The notes under the pieces were generated by a model, which was not told the origin of the DNA, searched no databases, and worked only from the letters and a program-made list of their open reading frames with translations. 64,000 nt of DNA from Corynebacterium sp. HMSC27B11 (GTDB taxonomy: Bacteria > Actinomycetota > Actinomycetes > Mycobacteriales > Mycobacteriaceae): contig NZ_KV823549.1 of assembly GCF_001815985.1 (NCBI RefSeq), positions 1 to 64,000 of the forward strand. The letters are read 5' to 3'. Below, piece by piece: positions 55,498-64,000 of the stretch. Every line of letters starts with the position of its first letter. Position 1 is the stretch's first letter. The translations under genes were made by a program, and so were the position numbers.

Positions 55498-56364
55498 TTA
55501 GTTGCCTTCGCGCAGCTGACGCATGCGCTCGGCAACGGCGTCCGCATTCGGCTGCGCCTGCTGGTCGGCAGACTGTGCAGTGCCAGCCGACCCGGAAGTG
55601 CTGGCGTCGATGGACTTCTGGGCCGAACCGCTGATCTGCCCCTGCTCCTTGCGCATCTCCGAGCGGATCTGTTCCAAACGGGAGTGCCCCGCGAGCTGGG
55701 TGCTGGCTTGGTTGATGTCCGCCATGCGCCCCTGCACCGAGTTCTGGGCGAGTTCCGCCTGCCCCAGCGCACGTGCGTAGCGGCCCTCGATCTTCTCCCG
55801 CACCTGGTCGAGGTTCGGCGAGGAACCGGATACGGCCTGGTTCATCGACTGCAGGGATTCCGCGACCTTCTCCTGCATCTTCGCCTGCTCCAGCTGGCTG
55901 AGCAGCTTGGTGCGCTCGGCCACCTTCTGCTGCAGCTGCATGGCGTTGCGCTCAACTGCCTGCTTGGCCTGGTTGGCCTGCTGCAGCGACTGGTCGTGGA
56001 GGCCCTTGAGATCCTCTACGGACTGCTCCGCTGTCACCAACTGGGCGGCGAAGGCCTCAGCGGCGTTGTTGTACTCCGCAGCCTTGGCCGCGTCGCCATT
56101 GTTCTGTGCATCGTCCGCCAGCTTCAACGCCTGGCGAGTATTGTCCTGGAGCTTCTCCACCTCAGCCAGCTGGCGGTTGAGCTTCATCTCCAGCTGGCGC
56201 TGGTTACCGATGACCGCTGCTGCCTGCTGAGACAGCGCCTGGTGCTGGCGCTGAGCTTCCTGGATGGCCTGCTCGATCTGGATCTTCGGATCCGCATTCT
56301 CTTCAATCTTGGAGTCGAAGAGAGCCATGAGGTACTTCCACGCCTTAGTGAAGGGATTTGCCAT
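55498..56364 (-). CDS. pspA: Phage shock protein A homologue PspA
   Basis: Peripheral membrane protein of the PspA/ESCRT-III-like family, 288 residues, that supports membrane integrity under envelope stress. Nearly the whole chain from about 25 to 220 is heptad-rich coiled coil (many Gln, Ala and Glu), after an amphipathic N-terminal helix ([13 protein letters not shown]). A Ser/Ala/Gln-rich tail of about 50 residues precedes the conserved end [20 protein letters not shown] lies 9 nt before the ATG. As in M. tuberculosis (Rv2744c-Rv2745c) it follows clgR, the regulator known to control it there. Confidence 0.94.
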   Translation of the reverse strand: MANPFTKAWKYLMALFDSKIEENADPKIQIEQAIQEAQRQHQALSQQAAAVIGNQRQLEMKLNRQLAEVEKLQDNTRQALKLADDAQNNGDAAKAAEYNNAAEAFAAQLVTAEQSVEDLKGLHDQSLQQANQAKQAVERNAMQLQQKVAERTKLLSQLEQAKMQEKVAESLQSMNQAVSGSSPNLDQVREKIEGRYARALGQAELAQNSVQGRMADINQASTQLAGHSRLEQIRSEMRKEQGQISGSAQKSIDASTSGSAGTAQSADQQAQPNADAVAERMRQLREGN

Positions 56365-56471
56365 GCGGCCTGCACTCCTTGGGGATAACTATCGACAAAA
56401 TTTTTGCCCGCCCCGTGGGAGACGAGCCTCATCTGCGCTAATTTTAGCAGCATCCGCGCTGCCAATAGTGC

Positions 56472-56912
56472 TTAGTTCACGCGCACCATCGACGAAGCCA
56501 GCTCTGCCGCTGCCGCGTCAAGGGTCATCATGGACGCCGCTTCGAGGATCGCCGAAGCAACGCTGATTCCCATAGCGTGGCACACGCTCGCGAGCAGCTC
56601 GGAGGAAACTTCCTTACGCCCCCGCTCCAGCTCCGAAAGATAACCGGGGCTGACGTTGGCGAGCTTAGCCAGCTCGCGGAGGGTGAATCCTGTCTGCCGA
56701 CGCGTATCCCGCAGCGTCGCGCCGAGAGCTTCGCGCAGCAGCGGCTCGTCACTGGGTGCCATCGGCATGGAGGCATCCCAGTTCTGCTCCAATACGTGTT
56801 CCGCGCTGAAGTCATCCAGCTTGTCCGCCGAGTGGGCTCGCTGAGCGCTCCCGCGGGAAGTCTCTGGACTGCGCGAGGGGGAATCTAGCAGCAAAATATT
56901 TTCTACCATCAT
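56472..56912 (-). CDS. clgR: Transcriptional activator ClgR
   Basis: Cro/CI-type helix-turn-helix regulator, 146 residues. In actinobacteria ClgR activates clp protease genes, pspA and others after proteotoxic or membrane stress and is itself degraded by Clp. The HTH is at about 72-100 (FTLRELAKLANVSPGYLSELERGRKE). The chain ends in a hydrophobic VRVN, in the place where ClgR proteins carry their degradation signal. An N-terminal tail of about 55 residues is longer than in mycobacteria. Two ATG codons stand together after AGAGG; the second has better spacing. Confidence 0.9.
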   Translation of the reverse strand: MMVENILLLDSPSRSPETSRGSAQRAHSADKLDDFSAEHVLEQNWDASMPMAPSDEPLLREALGATLRDTRRQTGFTLRELAKLANVSPGYLSELERGRKEVSSELLASVCHAMGISVASAILEAASMMTLDAAAAELASSMVRVN

Positions 56913-56934
56913 TACCTCTAACGATCCTGGCGGA

Positions 56935-57471
56935 CTATTTGTTCCCGTCGCCGGCGATCCCGAGGATCATCTCCAGCGCACCATTCACAGCGAGCTGTCG
57001 GATCACGGCGCGTGACCGGGTTCCGAGATCCAGGGTACGTACGGTCGTTCCCCCGGCTCCTGCGGGCGCTGACAACCCGATATGCACCTCGCCGACCGAA
57101 TGGCCGTCCTGCCCATCCGGCCCCGCCACACCAGTCAGCCCGATGCCAATGCTCGCCCCGCAACGCTGCGCCGCACCCTTGGACAGCTGGACCGCCACCG
57201 CAGGGTCGACGGGGCCGCGCTTGCGCAGCAACTCCCGGTCCACCCCCGCCAGCGTGGCTTTGAGGTCTGTCGCGTACACCACCAGGCCACCGCGCAGTAC
57301 AGCTGAGGCCCCCGGAATATCGGCGATGCATGCGGCGAGCATTCCCGCAGTGAGGGATTCAGCGGTGGCCAGTGTCCAGCCTCGTTCCCGGCAGGTGTCG
57401 ATCACCTGGGCGGCTAGCTCCGCCGCCTGCGCGCGGAGCGCTTCCAGCGAGTTTTTCCCAACCTGCTGCAC
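56935..57471 (-). CDS. cinA: CinA C-terminal domain protein (nicotinamide-nucleotide amidohydrolase family)
   Basis: Stand-alone CinA_C/PncC domain, 178 residues, predicted to deamidate nicotinamide mononucleotide to nicotinate mononucleotide in NAD recycling. Motifs are LATAESLTAGMLAACIADIPGAS (34-56) with the catalytic Ser/Thr region, YATDLK and IGLTGVAGPDG. The N-terminal molybdopterin-like domain of full CinA is absent, as in many actinobacteria. The GTG start lies 21 nt after the pgsA stop and its stop is 22 nt before clgR, giving a tight pgsA-cinA-clgR order as in mycobacteria. Confidence 0.9.
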   Translation of the reverse strand: MQQVGKNSLEALRAQAAELAAQVIDTCRERGWTLATAESLTAGMLAACIADIPGASAVLRGGLVVYATDLKATLAGVDRELLRKRGPVDPAVAVQLSKGAAQRCGASIGIGLTGVAGPDGQDGHSVGEVHIGLSAPAGAGGTTVRTLDLGTRSRAVIRQLAVNGALEMILGIAGDGNK

Positions 57472-57492
57472 GATCCTGCCCAGCCCTCTCGA

Positions 57493-58107
57493 CTAGTTCT
57501 GTTTCCGGGAGTCCACCATGTACTGCAGTCCAGTCACCACGGTGACCGCGACAGCCACGGCCATGACCCCGTGCCCGATCCAGGCGACGGCACCTGCCAG
57601 CGGCATGATGTACAGCGCGACGGCAAGCGTCTGCAACACGGTTTTGAGCTTCCCACCCTTGGAGGCCGGGACCACCAGCCCGCGCCGGGCGAGAACCAGC
57701 CGCCACAGCGTGATGCCGAGTTCGCGGACGACGATGACCGCAGTGACCGTCCACCACAGTTCGCCCAGCAGGTTGAGGCTGATGAAGGCCGCAAGCATCA
57801 GCAGCTTGTCGGCGATCGGATCGGCAAGCTTTCCGAAGTCCGTGATCACCTCATACTTGCGCGCGAGGTACCCGTCCAGCTGGTCGGTCACCATCAGCAG
57901 CAAGAAGACGACAAGCGCCCACCAACGGTCCGCCCGAGCGGCGGCCTCGTCCGGCCACGCCCCTGTGCCCGCGATCGCCCACAGGAAGATGGGGATCAGC
58001 AGGATGCGAATGGTCGTGAGAACGTTCGGCACGTTAAAGCGACGCACAAAACGACCAAATGCGCTCAGCGTATCTGGTTGCGTGTTCCGCTCCACTGTTG
58101 TCTCCAC
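57493..58107 (-). CDS. pgsA: CDP-diacylglycerol-glycerol-3-phosphate 3-phosphatidyltransferase PgsA
   Basis: Membrane enzyme of phosphatidylglycerol synthesis, 204 residues, with about five helices. The CDP-alcohol phosphotransferase motif is complete: Asp75-x2-Asp78-Gly79-x2-Ala82-Arg83-x8-Gly92-x3-Asp96-x3-Asp100. The N-terminal NVPNVLTTIRILLIPIF is typical of PgsA rather than of the phosphatidylinositol enzyme. I chose the GTG that lies 7 nt behind TAGAAT (58115-58120), so the transcript is probably leaderless. The promoter then overlaps the terC 3' end. Confidence 0.92.
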   Translation of the reverse strand: METTVERNTQPDTLSAFGRFVRRFNVPNVLTTIRILLIPIFLWAIAGTGAWPDEAAARADRWWALVVFLLLMVTDQLDGYLARKYEVITDFGKLADPIADKLLMLAAFISLNLLGELWWTVTAVIVVRELGITLWRLVLARRGLVVPASKGGKLKTVLQTLAVALYIMPLAGAVAWIGHGVMAVAVAVTVVTGLQYMVDSRKQN

Positions 58108-58117
58108 GCTGGTAATT

Positions 58118-59233
58118 CTACCTACCTGCGGGATCTTTACCGAAACCGGCATCGCTTGCATGCGTAGGTGCTGGCTCCTCGGTCACCCCGGCCTGCTTCT
58201 GCTGGGCCTTCTTCCCCACCGTGAGGCTCAGCACCGTCGTAATGGCCAGCGTCAACACGATGAAGATCAAGGAGAACTCGACCGACACCTCCGGGACGGA
58301 AACATTACCGCCACCGTTGATGAACGGCAGGTTATTTTCGTGCAGCGCGTGCAGCACCAGCTTCACGCCGATGAAGGCGAGGATGATGGACAGCCCGTAG
58401 GAAAGGTAGACCAGCTTCTCCAGCAGCCCATTCAGCAGGAAGAACAGCTGTCGCAGCCCCATCAGAGCCAGTGCATTGGCGGTGAAGACGATGTAGGGCT
58501 CGCTGGTGATGCCGTAGATCGCGGGAATCGAATCCAGCGCGAAGAGCACATCGATGAAGCCGATGGCCAACAGCGCGACGAGCAGCGGGGTCACCACGAG
58601 GCGCCCCTTGCCGGAAGACTTCTTCTTTCCTTCGACGTCGCCGGTCGCACCGCCCTCCCGAACGAAGAGGCGGTCCGAATGAACCTTGTCCGTCACCGGC
58701 ACTGCCTTGCGCAGGATCCGGATGATCTTCATGTCGTTGAGGTCGGTCTCCTCGGCGCCGGTGACCTCGTCGTAGGCCAGCTTCGCGGCGGTCCACAGCA
58801 GGAAGATGCCGAAGAGATAGAACACATCGGACCAGCGTGCGATCGCAGCCGCGCCAAGCCAGATAAAGATGCCGCGCAGGGCAAGTGCCATAAGGATGCC
58901 GGCGAGCAGTACCTTCTGCTGGTACTTCCGCGGAATCTTAAACGTGGTCAGGATCAGCGAGAAGATGAACAGGTTATCGACGCTGAGCGCCTTCTCGGTG
59001 ATGTAGCCGGCGAAGAACTCCAGCCCGTGTTGGTGAGGATTGCCCGGCTCGCCCCAGGTGAACCACAGGAACACCCCGAAGGCCATCGCCAGGCCGACGT
59101 AAAACGCCGACCAGAGTGCGGACTCCTTCAGCGTCGGCTCGTGCGGTGTGCGCACGTGCGTAAGAAAATCGAAAACAAAGAATCCGAGCACCACGACAAT
59201 CGTGATGATCCAGGTTAAGGCGTTAACTTCCAT
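58118..59233 (-). CDS. terC: TerC family membrane protein (probable Mn2+ exporter)
   Basis: Integral membrane protein of 371 residues with seven to nine hydrophobic spans. TerC family blocks with acidic residues inside helices are present: ALSVDNLFIFSLIL, GIFIWLGAAAIARW and IDVLFALDSIPAI. TerC/Alx/MeeF proteins export manganese, protecting cells or metallating secreted enzymes. A hydrophilic insert with GKKKSSGKG (about 205-215) splits the two halves. GGAGGAA lies 6 nt before the ATG. The leader carries a yybP-ykoY-type manganese riboswitch, which supports a manganese role. Homologue of Rv2723 in similar context. Confidence 0.9.
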   Translation of the reverse strand: MEVNALTWIITIVVVLGFFVFDFLTHVRTPHEPTLKESALWSAFYVGLAMAFGVFLWFTWGEPGNPHQHGLEFFAGYITEKALSVDNLFIFSLILTTFKIPRKYQQKVLLAGILMALALRGIFIWLGAAAIARWSDVFYLFGIFLLWTAAKLAYDEVTGAEETDLNDMKIIRILRKAVPVTDKVHSDRLFVREGGATGDVEGKKKSSGKGRLVVTPLLVALLAIGFIDVLFALDSIPAIYGITSEPYIVFTANALALMGLRQLFFLLNGLLEKLVYLSYGLSIILAFIGVKLVLHALHENNLPFINGGGNVSVPEVSVEFSLIFIVLTLAITTVLSLTVGKKAQQKQAGVTEEPAPTHASDAGFGKDPAGR

Positions 59234-59238
59234 TGGTT

Positions 59239-59408
59239 CCTCCGGCCCTTAAAGCGTGTTCAATGACCGGAGGTCTCCCCCGCCAGGCGTCAACGCGACC
59301 TGACCGGAGTGGCCGGGTGAGCGCCACGCCGGCAGGGTTGAGGCCTGCTCGCCGCCGCTCCGCCGTGTTGACGACCGACTCCGTGGATTGGGGTACTCCC
59401 CTCCATCG
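59239..59408 (-). promoter_or_regulatory. yybP-ykoY (manganese) riboswitch of terC
   Basis: On the minus strand the two conserved loops of this class are seen: GGGGAGTA in the 5' part (59393-59402) and TCGTCAACACG in the middle, then GGGGGAGACC near the 3' end (59272-59282), as in the L. lactis reference. The ribosome site region CCGGAGG (59239-59245) is exactly complementary to CCTCCGG (59267-59273), which forms part of the closing helix. Mn2+ binding should hold CCTCCGG in the aptamer and free the ribosome site, turning terC on. Confidence 0.8.
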
Positions 59409-59414
59409 GGAGCA

Positions 59415-59420
59415 ATGCTA
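59415..59420 (-). promoter_or_regulatory. -10 element of terC
   Basis: TAGCAT on the minus strand lies about 7 nt before the 5' side of the riboswitch. The terC promoter therefore lies just after the end of ftsK, and the leader is about 170 nt. Confidence 0.5.
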
Positions 59421-59476
59421 CACCAGCGAGCAGACAAGGTCCGCACCACCCGCCGGGGCGTCCCCGCAGGCGTGCC

Positions 59477-62400
59477 TTAGAAAGCCCCCGAGGGCGGGCT
59501 GGCGGGAATGACGCGCGTCTGAGTGTCGTCGTCGCCGTCGTTACCAGCCGAATCCTCGCCGGACGTCGTCGGCGGTGCCGCGTTCTCGGGGGCCTCCGCA
59601 CCTTCGTCCTCGTCGAGCACGTCCTTCGGGGCATCCTCTGGGTCGGCGCCCTTGATCATCCAGATGATGGTCTCGAGCTCCTCCGGCTTGACCAGCACCT
59701 CACGTGCCTTCGAGCCCTCGGATGGCCCAACGACACCGCGGGTCTCCATCAGATCCATGAGGCGGCCGGCCTTGGCGAAACCGATGCGCAGCTTGCGCTG
59801 CAGCATGGACGTCGAACCGAACTGCGACGTCACGACCAGCTCGACTGCCTGGATGAGGTCCTCGAGGTCGTCGCCGATGTCGGCGTCGATGTTCTTTTTC
59901 GCCTCGGCGGACTTATCCTCGGTGACTCCCTCCGTGTAGTCCGGCTCAGCCTGCGCCTTAGCTGTCTCGACGACAGCGAAGATCTCCTCGTCGGTGACGA
60001 AGGCTCCCTGCATGCGAATGGGCCGCGGAGCACCCTGCGGGATGAACAGCCCGTCGCCCATGCCGATGAGCTTCTCGGCGCCTGCCTGGTCGAGGATCAC
60101 GCGGGAGTCCGTCAGCGAGCTCGTCGCGAAGGCCAGCCGGGACGGCACGTTCGTCTTGATCAGGCCCGTGACGACGTCCACGGACGGGCGTTGGGTCGCC
60201 AAAACCAGGTGGATGCCGGCGGCTCGCGCCTTCTGGGTGATGCGGACGATGGCGTCCTCAATCTCGCGCGGGGCGGTCATCATGAGGTCAGCGAGCTCGT
60301 CCACCACACAGACGATGTACGGGTACGGGCGGTATTCGCGCTCCGAGCCCAACGGGGTGGTGATCTCCCCGGACTTGACCTTGCGGTTGAAGTCCTTGAT
60401 GTGACGCACGCGGGTGGCCTTCATGTCCATGTACCGCTGCTCCATCTCCTCCACCAGCCAGGTCAGCGCGGCGGCTGCCTTCTTCGGCTGGGTGATAATC
60501 GGAGTGATGAGGTGCGGGATGCCCTCGTATGGAGTCAGCTCCACCATCTTCGGGTCGATGAGGATGAGGCGGACATCCTCTGGCGTGGCGCGGGTGAGCA
60601 GGGAGACCAGCATCGAGTTCACGAACGCGGACTTACCGGAGCCGGTGGAACCGGCAACCAGCAGGTGTGGCATCTTCTGCAAGGAGTGCCCCACGAAGTC
60701 GCCCTCGATGTTCTTGCCCAGGCCGATGAGCATCGGGTCCTGGTTGGCCACGACGTCCGCGGAGCCCAGCACGTCGCCGAGGCGAACCATCTCGCGGTCG
60801 GAGTTCGGCACCTCGATGCCGACGGCGGATTTACCCGGGATCGGGGTCAGCAGCCGGACGTTATCCGTGGCCACCGCGTAGGCGAGGTTAGACTGCAGAT
60901 TCGTGATCTTGGAGACCTTCACGCCGGGGCCGAGCTCGATCTCGTAGCGGGTGACCGTCGGGCCTCGCTGGAAACCGGTGACGTGGGCGTCGACGTTGAA
61001 TTCCTCGAAGACCTCCGTGATCGCGTCGATCATCCGGTCGTTGGCGTCGCTGCGTTCCTTCGCCGGCTCGCCCGGGATCAGCAGTTCGGTGGACGGCAGG
61101 ACGTAGCTGCTCTCTGCCCCCTGCGGTGCGGCTGGGGACGAGGACGCCTCCGACGCGGTGGCGTCCCCGTTTTCGTTCTGCTCCTCGGTCTTACCCGCAG
61201 CCAGTGCGGCAGCGTCGATGCCGGAGCGAGCGACGATAGCCTGGCGCATGGCCTCGCGGGACTGGTTGACAGCCTTGTCTCCTGCCTCGCGCTCTTCGGC
61301 GTGGCTGCGCCCGGCAGCGGGCTCGGCCTGCGGAGATTCCTCGCGCGCCGCGGGGATCGCGGAACGCTGTTGGGCACGAGCGGGCTTGCGGCGTGGCGTG
61401 CCCTCCTCCGGGCTAGCGGCGACATCGAGCACCGCGGTCTCATCCGTATCGGAGACCAGTGGGAGTGGCTCATCGATATCATCCGGCACAGCTGGCTCGG
61501 GCTGCCGTGGCGCGGCGGCGCGCGGCGCCGGGGCACTGCGGCGGCGGGCTCGGCGGGCAGGCTGCGCGGGCTCCTCCTCCACCGGGTAGTTAGCCGCCGG
61601 GGATTTCTTACGGCTGCGGGTTGGCAGGAAGTAGTCGTCTTGATCCACGGCCTCATCGAGGCGCTGGTCGATTTCGCCGTACGGATCGTCGTCGTACTCC
61701 TCCGAATCCCGGGAGAAGCGTTCACGCAGCGCGTCGAACGTGCCCTCGAGCCCCAGCCAGGAAACGGATCCGGCGAAGAACTCGGCGACCGTGCGGCCGG
61801 TGAGCTGCAGGGCACCGTAAATCATGATGAGGAACAGCAGCGGAACGGCAACGTAATTACTGAAGCCCACGGACATCGGCGTGCCGATGAACTGTCCGAC
61901 GATGCCGCCCGCTCCAGCCTTATCCGCGGTGCTGGTCGGAAGACCAGCGAAGATGTGAATGATCCCCAGCAGGGATCCGGCGACAAGACCCACGCCGAGG
62001 CCGCGGCGCAGGTCAGAGCTCTGCGTCGTGCGAACTCCGAACATCAGGATCCAGGCAAGCCCCAGCAGGACGACCGGGACGATGTACGCCCCCACACCGA
62101 TAGCCCAGGTCAGCGCGTAGGCGATGCCTTTGCCGACCGCGCCAGCAACGTTGAACCACAGGGTGGCGGCGAGAATGATCGCAACACCGCCGCTGACGAG
62201 CGCCGGGCCGTCGAAACCGCCGCCGATCTGGCGTGGCCCCTCCTCGTCGAACTCATCGCCGTCGAACTGCGTGTCCTCGACCGGCGCCATCTCCTTCGCC
62301 GCCTGCTTCTTGCGTCGGGGACGCCGCGGCTGGGTGCCGTCTTCGTGCTGCTGAGAGGCCAAACCTTCTACTTTCTTCTTTGACGTGCGGGCTTGTGGTC

Positions 62401-62746
62401 GGTGCGCGGCGAATTCGGCTGCGTCTGAGTCCTCGCTCTCATGCCGGGGGCGCCGGAGCGCGCCACCGATTCCGCTGGCTACCGAGTCCGCGATCGTTTT
62501 GATGCTTCCGCCCACGGCACGGTAGGCACTGCCCGTCCTACCAAACTCCATGTCGGAGGCCGAACTACCCGATCGCGCGGTCTTGGCCGTCGACGCACCG
62601 GGGTCGACGGAGAGGTCCTCGTCGATCCCCATGCGTGGGGCACGGCGCCTCGCAGCTGGGCGAGAATCCCGCTGACCGGGGCGGGAGGGAGAGCGCCGGG
62701 AGCGGTTGCGGGAGGGCGACGTGCCGGGACGGTTTCTGACAGACAT
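59477..62746 (-). CDS. ftsK: DNA translocase FtsK
   Basis: Septum-bound DNA pump that clears and aligns chromosome dimers during division, 1,089 residues. An Arg/Ser-rich cytoplasmic N terminus (~190 residues) is followed by four or so membrane helices (about 195-390), a long acidic Ala/Pro/Glu-rich linker (about 400-590), then the motor. Walker A is [11 protein letters not shown] (about 697) and Walker [11 protein letters not shown]. The C-terminal winged-helix gamma domain ([30 protein letters not shown]) reads KOPS sites. I chose the ATG 7 nt behind TAATAT (62754-62759); an ATG three codons and a GTG nine codons earlier are possible. Neighbours terC and rnj match C. glutamicum. Confidence 0.94.
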   Translation of the reverse strand: MSVRNRPGTSPSRNRSRRSPSRPGQRDSRPAARRRAPRMGIDEDLSVDPGASTAKTARSGSSASDMEFGRTGSAYRAVGGSIKTIADSVASGIGGALRRPRHESEDSDAAEFAAHRPQARTSKKKVEGLASQQHEDGTQPRRPRRKKQAAKEMAPVEDTQFDGDEFDEEGPRQIGGGFDGPALVSGGVAIILAATLWFNVAGAVGKGIAYALTWAIGVGAYIVPVVLLGLAWILMFGVRTTQSSDLRRGLGVGLVAGSLLGIIHIFAGLPTSTADKAGAGGIVGQFIGTPMSVGFSNYVAVPLLFLIMIYGALQLTGRTVAEFFAGSVSWLGLEGTFDALRERFSRDSEEYDDDPYGEIDQRLDEAVDQDDYFLPTRSRKKSPAANYPVEEEPAQPARRARRRSAPAPRAAAPRQPEPAVPDDIDEPLPLVSDTDETAVLDVAASPEEGTPRRKPARAQQRSAIPAAREESPQAEPAAGRSHAEEREAGDKAVNQSREAMRQAIVARSGIDAAALAAGKTEEQNENGDATASEASSSPAAPQGAESSYVLPSTELLIPGEPAKERSDANDRMIDAITEVFEEFNVDAHVTGFQRGPTVTRYEIELGPGVKVSKITNLQSNLAYAVATDNVRLLTPIPGKSAVGIEVPNSDREMVRLGDVLGSADVVANQDPMLIGLGKNIEGDFVGHSLQKMPHLLVAGSTGSGKSAFVNSMLVSLLTRATPEDVRLILIDPKMVELTPYEGIPHLITPIITQPKKAAAALTWLVEEMEQRYMDMKATRVRHIKDFNRKVKSGEITTPLGSEREYRPYPYIVCVVDELADLMMTAPREIEDAIVRITQKARAAGIHLVLATQRPSVDVVTGLIKTNVPSRLAFATSSLTDSRVILDQAGAEKLIGMGDGLFIPQGAPRPIRMQGAFVTDEEIFAVVETAKAQAEPDYTEGVTEDKSAEAKKNIDADIGDDLEDLIQAVELVVTSQFGSTSMLQRKLRIGFAKAGRLMDLMETRGVVGPSEGSKAREVLVKPEELETIIWMIKGADPEDAPKDVLDEDEGAEAPENAAPPTTSGEDSAGNDGDDDTQTRVIPASPPSGAF

Positions 62747-62889
62747 GTCCGCCATATTAGTCCCAGTAGTCACATGTTTAACACTTTCAACACGCCTCGC
62801 AGTGGGTTTCCTGGCGAGAATCCCGGTTATCCGGGCACAGAGCTCCCCTCCCCCACCGCCCCGCGGGGCGACATAAGGACGGGGACGAA

Positions 62890-62965
62890 AAGGAAGACCG
62901 GGCCGTGGGTCACCGCGTGTGTCACGGCGAGCCCCCGGCCCGGTCAGCCAGTTCAGTCGTTATTG
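62890..62965 (-). terminator. Terminator after rnj
   Basis: On the minus strand GACCGGGCC (62957-62965) pairs with GGCCCGGTC (62896-62904), with an inner CCGTG/CGCGG-type stem, followed by TTCCTTTTCG. The hairpin lies directly after the rnj stop codon and before the ftsK promoter. Confidence 0.75.
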
Positions 62966-64000
62966 AGCAGGCACGGACGGTGCGTCCTCCAGCTCCTCAA
63001 CGATCTCGCTGGTCATCGGAACCACGGTCGGAACGATGAGCGGCTTGCGGTTCCACTTATCGGAGACATGGCGGGCGAGACGACGACGCAGGGTCTGAGC
63101 CATGCGGTAAGGGTTATTTTCCCCCTCACCGGCCAGATCCATCATCACGTCGTCGGCGATCTCGCCGAGCTCCTTGAGCAGGTCCTTGGCATCCCCAGAG
63201 AAGCCTTTGGCCTGGATGTGCGGGGCCTCCAGCGGACGGCCGGTGCGGTTGTCGATCACCACGGATACGGCGATGAGGCCACCCTCGGCCATCGCGGTGC
63301 GGTCCTCGAGGGTATCCGCGTCCACGTCGCCCATGCGGGTGCCGTCGACGTACAGGTTGCCCACGGTGATCTGACCCACGACCTTCGCATGCCCGTTGTG
63401 CAGGTCCACGACCACGCCGTTCTGGGCGAGCGGGACGTTCTTCGGGTCCACGCCGGTGGAGATAGCCAGATCGCGGTTGGCGCGCAGGTGGCGCCACTCG
63501 CCGTGCACCGGCATCGCATTGCGCGGGCGCGCTGCGTTGTACAGGAACAGCAGCTCCCCTGCCAGGCCGTGACCAGAGGTGTGGACGTTGGCGTCGCGGC
63601 TGGTGACCACCGTCGCGCCGATCTGCGACAGCATGTTGATCACGCCGAACACTGCCTCCTCGTTACCCGGGACGAGGGAGGAGGAGAGAATGATCAGGTC
63701 GCCGCTGCGGACGGTGATCTGGCGGTGCTCCCGGCGTGCCATGCGCGACAGCGCGGCCATCGGCTCGCCCTGGGTACCGGTGGTGATGAGAACCACCTTG
63801 TGCGGAGCCATGCGGGAGGCCTCGTCCATGGAGACGATGGTGCCGCGCGGGGCGTTCAGGTAGCCCATGCGCTCTGCGATCTCCATGTTGCGGATCATCG
63901 AGCGCCCGGTGAAGGCCACCTTCCGGTTCGCCGCGACCGCCGCGTTCACGGCGGACTGAATGCGGGCCACGTTGGAGGCAAAGGACGCCAGAATCACGCG
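62960..64000 (-). CDS. rnj: Ribonuclease J, C-terminal part (runs off the window)
   Basis: Endo/5'-exoribonuclease for mRNA decay and rRNA processing. Only the 3' part is in the window, at least 346 codons; the frame stays open to the last base, so the N-terminal metallo-beta-lactamase half is beyond the edge. Visible parts are the beta-CASP segment with SFASNVARIQ, VLITTGTQGEPMAALSRMA, SGDLIILSSSLVPGNE, the metal-binding HTSGHG, VHGEWRHLRAN, and the C-terminal dimerisation domain. The end has PSVPAQ. In actinobacteria an extra N-terminal extension is common but cannot be checked here. It lies upstream of ftsK as in C. glutamicum. Confidence 0.95.
   Translation of the reverse strand, partial: RVILASFASNVARIQSAVNAAVAANRKVAFTGRSMIRNMEIAERMGYLNAPRGTIVSMDEASRMAPHKVVLITTGTQGEPMAALSRMARREHRQITVRSGDLIILSSSLVPGNEEAVFGVINMLSQIGATVVTSRDANVHTSGHGLAGELLFLYNAARPRNAMPVHGEWRHLRANRDLAISTGVDPKNVPLAQNGVVVDLHNGHAKVVGQITVGNLYVDGTRMGDVDADTLEDRTAMAEGGLIAVSVVIDNRTGRPLEAPHIQAKGFSGDAKDLLKELGEIADDVMMDLAGEGENNPYRMAQTLRRRLARHVSDKWNRKPLIVPTVVPMTSEIVEELEDAPSVPAQ

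Noticed and set aside
59234..59476. Small gene between terC and ftsK
   Set aside because: Frames here overlap the riboswitch cores and have no ribosome site; the RNA element explains the conservation.

Overview
This is a high-GC actinobacterial chromosome segment that reads as core genome of a Corynebacterium. The evidence is gene order: aftC-msrB, sigA, sigB-dtxR-galE, oxyR-hrpA-nrdR-divS-lexA-sugR, hflX, miaA, miaB, recX-recA, bioYMN, pspA-clgR-cinA-pgsA, terC, ftsK and rnj follow the order I remember for C. glutamicum and, in part, Mycobacterium tuberculosis. Mycolate cell-wall genes, a DtxR with the textbook metal ligands, DivS, and many start codons 6-8 nt behind a TANNNT -10 element agree. 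The species is not certain. Several blocks usual at these positions in C. glutamicum are absent (PTS genes after sugR, dapF beside miaA, gluABCD between miaB and recX), which suggests a reduced lipophilic relative of the C. jeikeium/C. urealyticum type. That is inference. No prophage, insertion sequence, CRISPR array or rRNA is visible.

Layout. 1-980: tRNA genes Val(CAC) on minus, then Gly(GCC)-Cys(GCA)-Val(GAC)-Gly(GCC) on plus. 981-5352: AftC arabinosyltransferase and MsrB, converging on the haem genes hemE-hemY. 5469-10450: a DUF3000 protein, then a complete CeuEBCD-type siderophore importer (lipoprotein, two permeases, ATPase) behind two DtxR-like boxes. 10453-18230: dxs, a TrmA-like methyltransferase, DUF3710, dut, DUF3093, DUF4193, an inositol-phosphatase family gene and polyphosphate glucokinase. 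18231-28679: a long structured leader and sigA, then a helicase, small conserved proteins, a methyltransferase, dtd, sigB (with a SigH-type promoter), dtxR and galE. 28676-39525: DUF4192, PAC2 protein, Ski2-like helicase, oxyR, hrpA, nrdR. 39632-46098: the divS/lexA SOS pair, sugR, uraA, hflX and a Cys-tailed hypothetical gene. 46101-52838: miaA, DUF349, a membrane protein, miaB, recX, recA. 53250-64000: DUF3046, the biotin ECF importer bioYMN, pspA, clgR, cinA, pgsA, terC with a yybP-ykoY manganese riboswitch, ftsK, and the 3' part of rnj.

How the parts connect. Metal control: DtxR is encoded at 26881, two candidate sites sit before the siderophore importer at 10311-10379, and terC has its own metal-sensing RNA. 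Stress control: LexA with boxes near divS, lexA and recA; OxyR; SigB behind a SigH-type promoter; PspA/ClgR for envelope stress. Most genes are ordinary. The most interesting unexplained signals are the competing helices in the sigA leader (18414-18507), a C33 in tRNA-Val(GAC), a 27-bp palindrome between DUF3046 and bioY, and a C8 tract directly before the bioM start codon.
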